Below, one piece after another: positions 1 through 11,800 of a stretch of DNA of 64,000 nt (position 1 is the first letter of the stretch; each line of letters begins with the position of its first letter). The notes under the pieces were generated by a model. That model made no database searches and was not told the origin of the DNA. It saw only the letters and a program-made list of their open reading frames with translations. Both the position numbers and the translations under genes were made by a program. This stretch comes from Trogon surrucura (Eukaryota; Chordata; Aves; Trogoniformes; Trogonidae): NCBI GenBank assembly GCA_020746105.1, contig CM036634.1, forward strand, positions 2,735,556 through 2,799,555, in the 5' to 3' direction.

Positions 1-83
1 TCTTCCTGGGAGCAGTAATTGTAACTACAGAAACACTAATAATGAAAGGCCCCGATCCTTTCACTTGGTGTTTATTGACTTCA

Positions 84-88
84 GAGGG
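84..88. repeat. Target-site duplication, left copy (GAGGG)
   Basis: Exact 5-bp direct repeat of 643-647 that abuts the LTR. It marks the original integration site. Confidence 0.85.
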
Positions 89-642
89 TGTCCTGGTTTT
101 GGCTGGTATGGGGTTAATTTTCTAGTAGCTAGTACAGTGCTGTGGTTTGGATTTAGGATGACAATAATGTTGACGACACACTGATGTTTCAGTTGTCCCT
201 GAGCAGTGGTTACACGAAGTCAAGGACTTTTCAGCCTCTCGTGCTGCCCTGCCAGCGGAGGCTGGGGGTGCGCAAGGAGCTGGGGGGGAACACAGTGTGG
301 ACTGCTGACCCAAACTGACCAGAGGGGTTTTCTGTACCATGTGGCATCATGACCAATATATAAACTGGGGAGAGTTGGCCAGGGGATGCTGATGGCTCAG
401 GGACTGCCTGGGCATCGATCAGTGGGTGGTGAGCAATTGTATTGTGCATCACTTGTATTTTATTCTTACTATTACTAATATTAGTATTCCCTTTCTTTTC
501 TGTCCTGCCAAACTGTCTTTATCTGAACCCGTCACTCTTACTTGTTTTTCCCTGATTCTCTCCCCTATCCCACTGTGGGACGGGGGGATGTGAGCAAGCA
601 TCTGTGTGCTGCTCGATTGCTGGCCAGGATTAAATCGTGACA
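89..642 (+). mobile_element. Solo LTR of an avian endogenous retrovirus (ERVL-like)
   Basis: A 554-bp solo long terminal repeat. It begins TGTCCTGGTTTTGG and ends AAATCGTGACA, so it has the TG...CA ends and short imperfect inverted termini of an LTR. A TATA box (TATATAAA, 357-364) lies in its middle, followed by a T-rich stretch at about 449-500 where R/U5 would be. The 5-bp sequence GAGGG sits immediately before (84-88) and after (643-647), a perfect target-site duplication. Five bases is the usual size for ERVL-type integration. No gag, pol or env sequence is attached, so the provirus has recombined down to one LTR. I recognise the sequence type from avian genomes, but the subfamily name is not certain. 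Confidence 0.88.
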
Positions 643-647
643 GAGGG
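643..647. repeat. Target-site duplication, right copy (GAGGG)
   Basis: Exact 5-bp direct repeat of 84-88, directly after the terminal CA of the LTR. Confidence 0.85.
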
Positions 648-785
648 TCACTTAGGATTCTCATGATCCTGCCTCTCCAAGCTAACCCATTTCTGGGGCT
701 TGCTTGAGGTACAGGTGTAAATTTCTTGCGTGACTTATCCAAAACTGGATTTGTACACATTTGCTTTAGCTCATTATCAGACCAA

Positions 786-917
786 GAGTCATCATCCCTG
801 GACGTGTTTAAAAAACGGTTGGACGTGGCACTTCAAGAGGTGGTTTAGCATTAGGATGCTGTAGAGCTGCAGGTTGGACTTTATGATCTTAAAGGTCCTT
901 TCCAACCTTTATGATTC
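786..917 (+). mobile_element. CR1 LINE, short 3' fragment
   Basis: This reads as the last part of CR1 ORF2 and its 3' UTR: a 'catccctggacgtgtttaa' block, then 'ggttggacgtggcac', then the terminal 'ggttggact..atgatcttaaaggtcc' signature and 'ttccaacctttatgattc'. The octamer tail is reduced to a single ATGATTC-like unit. It is 5'-truncated, as almost all CR1 copies are. It lies about 140 bp downstream of the LTR, in the same orientation. It codes for nothing intact. Confidence 0.85.
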
Positions 918-3339
918 AAAGAGGAGCAATTTGCAGGAGGATGCTGCTGGTGCATGTTCCAGTTCTGCTAACAGGCATGTGACAAGAAGTAGAGGGGATG
1001 GAGCTCAGTCTTTCTTAGAGTGAAAGTACTGGGAACGGTCATGGTTTTGACTTCCTGTGTTTCCTGAATGAAGGTGAAATTTTAAAGCTTTGTTTTGAAC
1101 TGTTGCTAAGGTACGAGAGGCTGGGTTTGCAGTAGTGAGGCTGGGGAAGCCTTGTCAGTACTGAACCCAGTCCCCCCGCCAGCACTAAGCAAAGCACAAG
1201 GCAGAAGGTCCTGGCAGTGTTCGTTCTGGACTTGGGGTATTTAGGGTTGAGGAGGAAGGTGAGAAAAGGGAGCAGATGAGTTAAGAGGCCTCTGGTGCAA
1301 TGCACAGGAACTGGCACAGCGTCCTGTTGCCCAGTTTTTGGGAATGATCCGTGGTGCTGGGGATACTCCATGAATTTGGTGCCAGGGGATTATAACTGTT
1401 CAGGTAGAGGGAATAGTCACTGCTGAACAACTGGGAGACTGCTGAACAATTGAGTGCCAACTTTTGCGGTACTCTAATCCCTTGCTCGAGAATCCAGAGT
1501 TACTGAGTTCAACTTGAAGTCTATTCTTTGACATTTGGCTTGCCTTCGTAGCATGATTGATCTGCAGTCTAACACAAATCTCTCTTAAACTTGAAAATGT
1601 TTTCTGCGTAGGTTCAGTATTTCTGTGTGAGGTATGGGCTGGACTCTCCATTAGGACTTGAGACCATTTGAGTAGAAGACTCTTCAAGTTACATGTAGGA
1701 TACTACACGCAAAAAGCATAGACAGTTTTATAAAGCATCCGGTAAGTTATCCAATAACATCACCTTTGTAAAGGATTTTTAACAACCAGTTTACTTGCAA
1801 TAGCAATCTTGGTGCAATGCCAGTGCCATTCCTCAATAGTGCTTTTCCTGCCAGTGTTCTCCAAATGGGGTGTGCAGCTTACATCGCAGCCTGCCTCTGG
1901 CTGCACTTCATGATTTTGGTTTGGAGGGGAGCAAGGAACAGCTGGGTGTTTGTAACTATCGTGGAGAAGATTTGTATACAAACAGAATCAAGGGAAGCAT
2001 TCGCTTTTGAGTAGTCTCACCCCACTGGGGGTAAACTCTCTAAAGGCTCAGTTGTTACGGCACAACGTTAGGACCCTTGGTCTAGTCCTTCCCTCGTTTG
2101 TTCCTACAGATGCTGCCAGATGGGGTTTGGGGATCCAGCCCAGGAGTGCCATGTAGGTGCTGTTCAAGGACAGTGCTGGTGGTTTTGGAGGAATTGAATC
2201 CTCTCCTACTGAAATGAAATGATGGGACACGGACTGGGACACGTCTTAACTGTAGCCACTTATGGGAAGTGGAGAAAGCTCAGCAGACTTTCTCGTAACC
2301 CTGCCAGATTCAGGAAGCACGAGTCCTAGGTCTGGAAGGTTTTTTTCTAAGTTTCAAAACAGAAAGAATCATAACCACAGTTTTCTTGTAGTGAGTGCAG
2401 TCTCTTTAGACAAAATTCTAGATCTAAGGTCAGTGAAACACTTTTTTAATCCTGTTTTGTTTTTTGACTTAAAGCAATTGAGTAAGGAATTTCTGTCTGA
2501 TTCCTTAAAATCCTTTCTTCTGCTCAGCTTCTTTGTGAGGCTGAGCAGAGCAGCTGAGAATGACAGAGCCTGGAGACAAAGCTACCCTTTAGTCATTCCC
2601 AGCCTCTTACGTGGTTTGCCCCGTGTCTCATAGACACAGAGAAGGGGCTCTTCACAAGTAACTGAACACCTACCACTCTCTCATCACTCCTTTTTCAATT
2701 TTAGATGAGCAACAAATAAAGCAGGGAAAACTGAAGGTCGATTTGCTTGATTGGAGGTCAGCCTGCTGGCCTGCTTGCAGTTGTGTTCCTCATGAACCGC
2801 ACCATTTCTTCTGTGATTAAGCAAGACGTGGTTTTGTTGGAATGAATCTGCTGCTGTTTGGTGCTGGTGGGGTATTTTCACTACCCAACTTTTAGGTGTC
2901 TACCTTCATTGGTAAGAACAGGAGACTAATCATATGTGCTGTGCTCCTGCCCTCAGGGCTGTATGGCAGCCTGCCTGCCTCCCTCTTCTGCCTGCACAGA
3001 GACCTTAGGAAGAAGTCCTTTCTGTGATGTAGACAACTGGTGTATAAAAAGGCAGTAAGGGCTACAAGCTCCTTTGCTTAGGAAGAACTATAAAGATCCT
3101 CATGCACTGGTGTGTTGCAATGGTCAAGATTTGTTTCTCTCTCCAGGAGTGATTTCTCTTCTTTTTTCCCCCTCTATTAAACGTGGTGGAGTATACAGTT
3201 TATTGATAATACCAGATTTTTCTGATTTAATCACACAGAGAAAATATTTGCAACACATTCCTCATCTTCTCTTTTTAGACACCTGATACAAGAGTAACAT
3301 AGAGCTCTTCAAAGCAATCCTCATCACTTTGCAGAACTG
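918..3339. other. Unique non-coding sequence, nothing recognised
   Basis: About 2.4 kb of moderately AT-rich DNA. Open frames on both strands (for example 1039-1371 minus, 2262-2633 plus) overlap one another and match no family I know. A TATAAAAAGG string at 3043-3052 lacks any CpG island or supported transcript start. I see no RNA gene or repeat. Confidence 0.6.
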
Positions 3340-3410
3340 TAGAATAGTCCAAGTTGGAAGGGACTTTTGGAGGTCATGGCATTCAAGCCCCACTAAAAAC
3401 AGAGGGGGAT
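3340..3410 (-). mobile_element. CR1 LINE 3' end, minus strand (short)
   Basis: Begins with the reverse-complement signature of a CR1 tail, 'tagaatagtccaagttgg' followed by 'aagggacttttggaggtcat', then 'ttcaagccccact'. Only the final 60-70 bp of the element are present, and the octamer repeat is eroded to one TAGAAT unit. Non-coding. Confidence 0.75.
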
Positions 3411-4869
3411 CGTGGTTCAGGACCCTGCGATATGTTCTTAATCCCACACAACAAAGAACTGGCTCTTCCCAGTAAGGTTTTCAGGAGTCAGAGTTGCTGC
3501 AGTCCTGCCACCCCTCGCTGCTGGAGTGGCCTGTCTGCGGCAAAGGGAGACTGAGCTCTGCATTAAAATAGAGGTGGACTGAATCTGCTGTGGGTGTCTC
3601 AAAACTGCAGATTTATTTCACCCACCCAAGTGGAAAATTGCGCATAGTATCTGTTAAAAAGTGGTTGTCACTGTAATAGTAGGATAAGAAAACTATTCAT
3701 TAGGAATAAACTAATTAAAACTTTGAGTTGGTATCCATGACATGTTTTCATTTGGGTAGGGCGAGATTCTTTTTAAACCTGCTTTGCCCATAGCGAGAGC
3801 TGTAAGTGTCAGCTGATGTAATGCGCTGTGAGCTGCAGATGTTCGAAAGCACGTGGAGAGGAAGGAGTTAAGGATTCTGCTCACTGAGCCATCCACAGCA
3901 GGGAATGACCCAGTTTAAAAGGGTTAACAGTATTTGGTTTTTCAGAACTATTTGTTATATCAAGTTAGTGCAGCAGAGGTCACAGAGGTCACTGTGCCTC
4001 CCCCTTCCCTCTCCATTCCCAGCCCCTGCTCCGTTCCTTGTGTCTTCTCTAATCTGATGACCTCAGACACAGCTCTTTCCTTATGATGTTCTTGACAGCA
4101 TCTTCAGACAATATGCAGCTCGACGCCAGTTGTCTTTCCCTTTTTCTTCTGTCCCTCAGGAGAAAACCTTGGATGCTAAAAGGCACTTTGAGCAGTGGGG
4201 AAAAGCCTCAGCAATTTGTTCTGTGGTTTTTGGACAAGAGTAACTCAGAAAACAGTTTTCCTTGTATGTGCACTTCTAGCATGACTGTCTTTCCTTCCTG
4301 GTGTGTATTTGTTTCTTTCTGCTTTGGTGGGGATTCTTTGTTTGCTTGTTACGGGGGTTTTTACTTATTGTGTGTGTGTGTGAGAGTAAAAGCCTTCTGT
4401 AAATCCTAATTTATGTGCTGTACTTTCTGGTCTCTTTCGTAGTGATGTTGCTGAGTGTGTCTTGTGAAAGTTCTGAGCAAGTGGTTTTTTCTGGAATACA
4501 AGTTAAGGTGTTACTGTTTGCAAAGGCCAGTGGGAGTTTTGGGTGGAATTTGCACATGGGTTTAGTAACCAAATGAGGTCAGATTTCCAGTTGGAACTGT
4601 GAGAGTTAAGGACAGAAAAGCTCGTTGAGAAGATTCATCCTTCCCAAGTGAAGCTTCTCTTAGATTTTTGCTGGTGTGTTTTTGTGACCTACTGTCAAAG
4701 GTACTGAAGGTCTACAGCAAGTGGACTCCTGAAAAGGAAGGAAAACTTCAGGTGCTTGGTGTCTTTTGAAAATCAGGTGATAACTGTCACGCTCAGAAAG
4801 GTTTTTAGTCTTACCAGTGTGACTGTGTTAACCTGCCACACTCTAAACAAGGAATAGAATATACTGCGG
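3411..4869. other. Unique non-coding sequence
   Basis: No gene was recognised. It contains a perfect DR3 nuclear-receptor motif (separate entry) and a short (TG)7 run at about 4369-4382. Otherwise it is ordinary unique sequence. Confidence 0.55.
3977..3991 (+). promoter_or_regulatory. DR3 direct repeat (VDR/RXR-type response element motif)
   Basis: Two exact AGGTCA half-sites (3977-3982 and 3986-3991) are separated by CAG. A direct repeat of RGKTCA with 3-bp spacing is the known binding preference of VDR-RXR heterodimers, and thyroid or orphan receptors can also use related sites. A perfect match can occur by chance in a large genome, so function is inferred only. A pyrimidine-rich stretch follows at 3993-4030. 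Confidence 0.4.
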
Positions 4870-4922
4870 CTGACCTGCTGTGAAACTGGGAAAGCTCTCC
4901 CTTTCCTGGTGCCTCAGTTGCT
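4870..4922 (+). mobile_element. Possible MIR-type SINE remnant
   Basis: The order 'tgacctgctgtg..aactggg', then 'ctccctttcctggtgcctcagtt', follows the MIR core (a CTGTGTGACC..TTGGG block, then TGCCTCAGTTT). It is short and degraded, with no tRNA-like head or 3' end. It could be chance similarity. Confidence 0.4.
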
Positions 4923-6550
4923 TGTGTTTTACTGTGCTTCTCACTCTTCTGCACTTGTGCCTCTTTTGACACCAGCTGGCTGATTTATTTTAAGAATGTT
5001 CCTTGCTTCTCATTTTATTCTGCTGCTCATTATGCAGCCAGAGTGAGGGGAGTTCCACATGCTCTTGGGTGGTAAAATTAGGAAGAGTGTAATGGAGCAC
5101 TTTTCTCCCTTCGCTGTGGTTTGACCTGGTTTCTGAGGAGTGTGCTTGGGGTTTTGGGGGGAGATAGGATATTCTAGTCCTGGGTGTCCTTAATCTCCTG
5201 AGGGGAATGAATGACCACCAGAAAGCTACTGCTGATAATGTTAAGTCTGTTTCTTGCAGCGTTCCCAGGGCTCGGTAGCTGCCAGACCTTAGTGTTTTTA
5301 ACAGAGCTGAGGAATCAGTGAGGAGAAGTGTGTATTTGCTTGGATTCAAAAGGAAATTGCAACTCGAGCATGCTTGTGGGTCACCTGCATTTGCTTCCTG
5401 GTCATGCTCAAGTACATAAACGCTACTGCTGTGAATATTAATTAGAAATCAAAATTTAAGGCTGTGTCTTCTGCTGGAATGTTTTTATATTTGAAGAAAA
5501 TTCAAGAGTTTTAGTTCAGTCACATCAAATTGATTTATCCAGAGAGCAGACCTTTATATTCAGAGTTTCATGTAACTGTCAAAAGCAAAGTTGAAGTGGT
5601 ACCTTTCATTGACAGTTTTTTCAATTTACAACTTAGTCTGCTAATTCTGTTTCCCAGTAGCGTGACCAGCACACACTGGGTAGCAGTCAAAATTAGTATT
5701 TTGACTTGCATGCTTTGCTGCAGAAATCAGAAAAAAATGGCCATGTTTTGCATACAGTCTGTGTGGTAAGCAATTTATTTGGCTCTGATATTGGGCATGA
5801 GGCTTGGGTCCAAGGCAGATGTGTCTGACGGCAAGTGTGGTAACTGTGGAATACTTGGTGTTTTGTAGTACGAGAGGGCTCTGTTCAGATACAGTGTTCG
5901 GGCGATTCTGAGCTCTGCGTTCAGCTTTGACGTTAACTGTGTCTTTAAACAGGTTAGCTAGTGTTCCTGCCTCAGTTTCTCTCTGAATGAATTGGGTGTT
6001 GTACTGTGTACTCAGCAGCCTCACAGAGATAGTTTCTTCTTTTTATATTTTACCAATTTATGAAGGTTTGGTGGTCAACCACGACAAAAATTTTGGAGTC
6101 CTAAACGTTTTGGCTTTTTGACTACTTGGACTGAGCAAGTGTTGAACATATTGGAAGAAAATGTGTTTTCAAGTTTCACCTTCCTTAACTTTAGGTGGAA
6201 CATTCCTAATTACTCACGTTACTCAGGGTAGCATGGATTGAATCCAGTACCTGTATGTTTCAGGTCTTTGCTCTGGACTCTCTCAAGGGATTTCAAATCT
6301 TTGCTTCAGGGCCTGCCCAGAGGTTTCAGGATTCTGGAGAGTCATGGAGGTGCTGTGTCATTTATTTTGCAGTTCTCTTTGCATCTCACCATTGACCTCG
6401 CAACTGCACGTTTTTGGAACCACGGGTGTGGTGGAGAGAGGGAGTCTCTGGAGGAATTAAACCCCTTCAAGTCTTTTTGAGGGGGTTGTTGTTTTGTGGG
6501 TTTTTTTAAAAACACTCTTAGTGCTGCATTCTTCTTACTCATCAAGTCAT
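4923..6550. other. Unique non-coding sequence, nothing recognised
   Basis: The overlapping frames at 4990-5349 and 5641-6024 (minus) show no domain, and I see no splice-bounded exon that I could defend. No repeat or RNA gene was seen. Confidence 0.55.
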
Positions 6551-7240
6551 CTTCCTCATGGGATAATATCGTAACAGGGACATTTCAAGTAACGGAAAGA
6601 TGTGTACAGCTTCTGCAGCAGGGAGGAAAGCGTCAAAACAGGAATGGAAATTGGCAGGAGGAGCTCTGAAAGGCCAGAAGTTTCCAGCTCAGAAAGACAG
6701 TGAGAGAGGAAGTCAGTGAGTGCAAAAGGATTCCCTCTCTCCCCACCTTTCGGCCCCCACCCTCTGTCCTTCCTCCACACCCCACCCGGGGAGAAGAAAC
6801 TTGGCAAGCCAGCTTGTCGCCAATCAATCTGTGGTGTAACAATTAGCACTTAAGCAGCACTCACGCTAAACACAGGCTCAGAAAACACTTAAAAAGGAAA
6901 AGCAAAAAAAAAAAAAGCGCAAAACCCCAACACAACAACAACAGGGGAAAGCTGGAACAGATCAATGCCACGCCGAACAGGAGGCACCTAATACCCCATT
7001 ATTGACGAGGATGATAGCGCTTTAAGTGTGCGCTCTCCATGCTGAGCAATTAGCCAGCAGGACCACTGCAGCGAGGGCAACTCCACCACAAGAACGCACC
7101 CTCCCCCTGCTCCCCACCACTTCCCCCAAGAGGTGTTTGATGACAGCTTCATTTGTTAGCGTGATCCCAATAGCTGGCGGCGCCGGCATCCTTTCCATTA
7201 CGGAAGAGAGTGCGAGGGGAGGCTGGGCAGTAGGTCTTCT
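6551..7240. promoter_or_regulatory. Possible conserved non-coding (enhancer-like) block
   Basis: Unique sequence with homeobox-like cores, such as 'caatcaatctgtgg' and 'aacaattagcacttaa' near 6820-6855 and 'tgagcaattagcc' near 7040. It also keeps CpGs inside AT-rich context ('attgacgaggatgatagcgc' near 7000). It includes an A-rich run at 6906-6917. No coding potential was recognised. That this is conserved is a guess from sequence texture; no alignment was possible. Confidence 0.3.
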
Positions 7241-8589
7241 CCCCCCGCTCCCCCTGGCCTGTGGTAACAGAATACAGTAGACACGGAGTCTGTCTGTGCA
7301 CTGGCTAAATTGATTGTAATGGGTTTCTTAACGTGGTGAAAGAGCCAACTGTTTTCTCGCCTCGAAGAAAGGCTGGAGGAAGGAGGAAGTGACTCCAGCG
7401 GCTGCGGCACAGTGGATGAAAGTAAACTTTTGTTTAGTAAAGCCCAGCCGACTGCAGACTGTCTCTGGCCTTTCAGCTAGCTCTCAACAGCACTGTTTTT
7501 GAGAAGAAAGGAGAGAGGGTAGAAAACAAACTGTCAGCTTCCTGCCGCGTTTCTTGTTCTCATAATAACCTTGCTGTCTCCCTGCGCTTCCCAGAAGCAC
7601 GGTGGAAACCTCTTAATGGCCTGGAGTCTGTTTTCAGAAGGTGCCTATGGGCTAAGGCGTTCAAAGGGCATTCATGCACGTGGCAATAGGGCACAAATGC
7701 TTTTAAATGCTTGCCTAGGCTGGGGCTTACCTCAAAAAGGTGTCACCAGCTCACGTAAGAGAAGAATCTACAGCCAAGCCTAGAGAGGATATGGCCCTCG
7801 GAAGAGTATCCAGAAAGCATCTGTTACTGATAAACTGGCGTTTATCTGGAAGCCCAAGAGCCAACCTGACACCTCCCAAGTGGGGAGAGTTGTCTCGGGT
7901 TCGACTGTCTGTGCAGTCAGATAAAGCTGTCAGGCTGTCAGCCCCGTTTGTCGTAGCAAGCCCAGCAGTTGCCATCAGGGACTTCAGATGCACGTTCCGT
8001 GGTTTGCAGTTGTGTTGAAGCCCGTCCTGCTAATCCTTGTTCTGTTGTTGCCTAGTCTAGCTCGGATTGGCTGAAGGAAACAGCATTGGGAGCTGCCTGG
8101 AGTAACCTGCCCTAGGAGAATCATTGTGTCATATCTGAGCAGCCTTTGTCATCAAAATAGATGACACACAGACGTTCAAGCTTTTCTGGGAGGCAGGTTT
8201 TGTTATAACTCTGTGTGCAGAGACTTATTCAGCTGATGTGGGCTGTCCCTGCAACAGCACGTCCTGTTGGGGTAGCAGAGACTGGTCTCTTCAATTGCTC
8301 ATCACTAGAGATGTGATTTGGTTTCCTCTTCTCTTTCCATGCAGTGAGACTCTTAAGAGACACCGCGCACCAATAGATAACACAAGATGAAGAGCCTCAG
8401 ACACCTGGTCTGTGAGCGCTATCATAGGAAAGATGAAAAGAATTTGAAAGAGGAAAAGAATTTGAGTCTGCTATCACAGTGGTGTGTCACGCAGGTTGCA
8501 GGTGGTTCAAACCCTTGCCCGGTCCAGAACATATGTTTGTTCTCAAAGTTAAATCTTTTGAGGAAAGGGGGCTGAAAAGTACAACTTAT
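7241..8589. other. Unique non-coding sequence, partly enhancer-like
   Basis: The portion around 7570-8010 has several GATAA cores ('actgataaactgg' near 7826, 'agataaagctgtc' near 7920) and short open frames in all three plus-strand phases, none recognisable. From 8140 to 8590 I see nothing. Confidence 0.35.
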
Positions 8590-8800
8590 TCTGCCACTGT
8601 GTCCAGAAGCTGCTTTTTTGCTTCTGACAAGGAGGCTTTAAGATGATGCCAGATGGGGCCATTAAAGCTGCGCAAACAATAAGGAGCGCATAGGGGAGGC
8701 TGTTAATGGGCTTCTTTTGGAAGCATCAGCTGGAGCTGCTGAATGGGGCACATGACCTATTAAAAAAAGCCACTTGAGATATCTGTATGCCTGCTGAAAT
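8590..8800. promoter_or_regulatory. Possible conserved non-coding block
   Basis: About 200 bp of unique sequence with closely packed motif-like strings: 'gccattaaagctgcgc', 'aaacaataagg' (SOX-like), 'gctgttaatggg' and 'acatgacctattaaaa'. Not coding. The call rests on pattern recognition only. Confidence 0.28.
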
Positions 8801-11800
8801 AATGGGATTTTTCTACCCTCCCGGTTTATGCCAACCCACTAAGGGTCTGATGTGCTGGATGCTCACACACTTGCCAAGTAAAGCACTGAGATCAGTGGGC
8901 TGGAGGAAGTGTCCCAACCACATCGCTCTGAACAGAGAGGCGCCACCTTTAAGGAGATGGCTTCCACAGAAACATTGTCAGATTGCCATTCCTGGGCAGG
9001 GGGAGCCTACTTTTAGTGCAGATGCTTTCCGTGGTTACAGACTGATATTTTACATGGAGGGCGAGCAGGACAGTGTGAGATGGCTGGCAGAAGACTTGTG
9101 GGTGTGTAAGTTCTTAGGCCTTGAGTGCTGCTGGGGGTTTCCGTGGTGCAGAGGTTGTGGTGTAGCTTGGCAGAGCTATGAGTATCAGCTCACATGAGCA
9201 TCAGCTAGGGAGTCACTGTGTGCCATGTGAAGGGAAATGTCTCTACCTGCAGTGGCCCAAGAAAAAATGATGTGATGGAGAAGTGATGTTAAAAAAAGAA
9301 AATGCATGTATGCTCCTTAGCAGTAGATCCAGATCTTAAATGGCTCCGTACTGTGGAACTATGTTCAGTCTGTCCTTCTTGGCAGGATGTGTCAACATCC
9401 TGGCTTGAATTTGAACACAGGAAGGCTGCATTCATTATCACAAAGGGAACCAGCTAGAGAGTGTGCATGACAGAAGTGAAGAATTTTTCCCTTAGTCACA
9501 GCAAAAATTGTATCTCAGGTATCTATGCTTTTATAGCTGCCCCTGTAGGTGTAGTCAGGCTTGTTCATTCATTCATATGACTCCAAACCTCTCTGGAAGT
9601 TCCCACCTGGAAGGATGGGGAGTTGGCCCTGTGTGCCCCAGCCACTGGGGACTCCATATCTGACAGTGCTTCTCGAAGTTAGGTGTGCAGAATGAGCGTG
9701 TGAAAGCCTTACCTCCACAGCTCACTGAACCGAGGTACGAGCGAGCTCACAAGACACAGGTGAGAATCCAGTCCATGGTGTCCACTGTGTGGGCTTCGTT
9801 GGGTTGGATTTGAAAGAGAAGAATTTTCTGAGAAAATGCAACCCACTAATGTCTTGATTGAAATCTGACTCACTCTGCTTGATTCGTTGCTATCTGCAGC
9901 AGAGACATAAAATCTTACTACAGGCAGGTCAGTTGGCTCCCAGTGCAGTAGATCACCGTTCGAACAAGATGGAAACTGCAGTAGAATGGTTGAGTCTTTG
10001 TTCCTTGGACTTGTTCTGTTCACTCCTGAGCAGTGCGGTTGTATTTGTTACGGAAATAGTATCATAGGAAGGTGTTGAGAAGATCTTGCTGAGATACAGG
10101 GAGTGAGAACAGAATAGGCCTTGCGGGACACCTGTAGGAAAAGCATGAGATGAAACATAAATGTAATGTTTACGTGCACTAGTAGTAAACAGTAAGAGAA
10201 CAACCAAGGGAACGAGTAACAGAATAACCAAGGATGGCTGTTGGTTATGAGGGAGCAGCAGGGGGAGAATGAGCTGGGGGCTGAGAGTGACCGTGCACCG
10301 GGCAGGGACAGTGACCGCACCGACCTGGGTACAGTCCCACTAGAGGGCTGACAGCAGGATTGGTGACACGAATGCCTCCTGTTCACAGTCACGTGTTCAC
10401 AACCAGGTAAGTTCACGGTGGTGAGTCGTGTCTGAGGCCAGACTAGGAATCCCAGCCAGTGAGTGAGGATCAGCCAAGGACAGACAGGACACGGTTATTT
10501 CTGTGTCGCAGCTCAGGCAAGAACTGGGGGTCTGAGCTTAAATGGGGCTCTGGGATCAAGTTGTGGAGGTACCTGAGCAGAGTTCCAGGTGAGGCTGTTT
10601 GGGGCTCTTGAGGCCTGTTAGTATACTCAGGGCTTGAAAGCGGGTCTCTGTGTCTGTGCAGTGATGCCTTAGCCCGCTTACGCACAAAAGTAGCCAGGCT
10701 AGCCTTTCAGCTTAACACAACACTCGCTTGAAATTGCCTGAGATAATCGACTAATTTGCAAGAGAGTTTGATGTTTGAATAGTGTGTTGTGTCAACTTCT
10801 GGCTAAGTCAGTGACAGAACTTGGAGACAGTGTATTTCACATGGCAGAATCAAATCTCCAACCACTTCACACTGGTGGTGTTTCACACTGGCATGGCAAA
10901 CAGAAAATTTCATGGTGTCAGAACCTTCTGGAACGTAGATTTGTCTCACTTCAGAGGAGGTATTTTCTTGACTTCTTGTAAGCAGCAGTGAAGAACTGGT
11001 AAGGGAATTTTCCATGTATCAGCATTTCTCTTTGCCTTCGCTGTGCGCCTGTAACTGAGAGGGGAAAGAAAATCTGGCAATATGGCTACTGCCACTATAG
11101 TCCCTGAATCCCCAAAAACTCGAATATGTAGTACTGCGAGTCCTTCCCATCCCTTGCCTGGGCTTAGGAGCCCTTCCCATCTGACAGGACACATCTCCTG
11201 AAGCAAAATCAACTTGAAGTGTTTTCTCTCCCATTTGCCACCTTCCAACTTTGGTTGCTGAGAGAAGAAGAGAAAGGCTTTTAACACCATCCAGTGACCC
11301 AGCCCTAAGTACAGTCTCCTGGATTTGATCTAGCTGGGAAGACAGGAGGTCAGCTCCAGGGGCCAGGAGAAGTGAGAGAAACCATGTCAACAGGCTGCTC
11401 CCGCCGTGTCTGAGTGGTGAATGATGAGCGTGTGACACGGTAGAAGGAGCGAGGGTGCTCACCTGGAAAATGTTGCGGGAAGCCTGTCGTGGATGTTTTA
11501 AGTGCTGACAAGATGTGTCTGAGATATCCTTGCGGTGCATTTAGGATAAGAGTAATCTTTCCTGTGGTTCCTGCTTCAGAAGGAAAGTTGCTGCCCTGGT
11601 TCATAATGGGGGAATGAGCAGCAGGTTACAGCTTGATGAGGGGGAATAAAGTAATTTTTCAATATGGAATAACACTTCTTTACTTAGATAAGGATTGAAA
11701 GGGCAGTTGAAGGTGGGGATTTAATTCTGCCATCTTCCCTTGATCCATAGGTCTCATCCTAAGTCAACTGAAACTCGTTTTGCCTGAAAAGGTTCTGAAG

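Noticed and set aside
3043-3052. TATAAAAAGG as a promoter TATA box
   Set aside because: No CpG island, initiator or exon nearby; such strings are common by chance.
8461-8535. Possible tRNA because of 'ggtggttcaaacccttgcc'
   Set aside because: No cloverleaf with matching acceptor, D and anticodon stems could be drawn.
10245-10275. CTCF-like 'agcagcaggggga'
   Set aside because: Lacks the leading CC and the trailing GC of the core motif.
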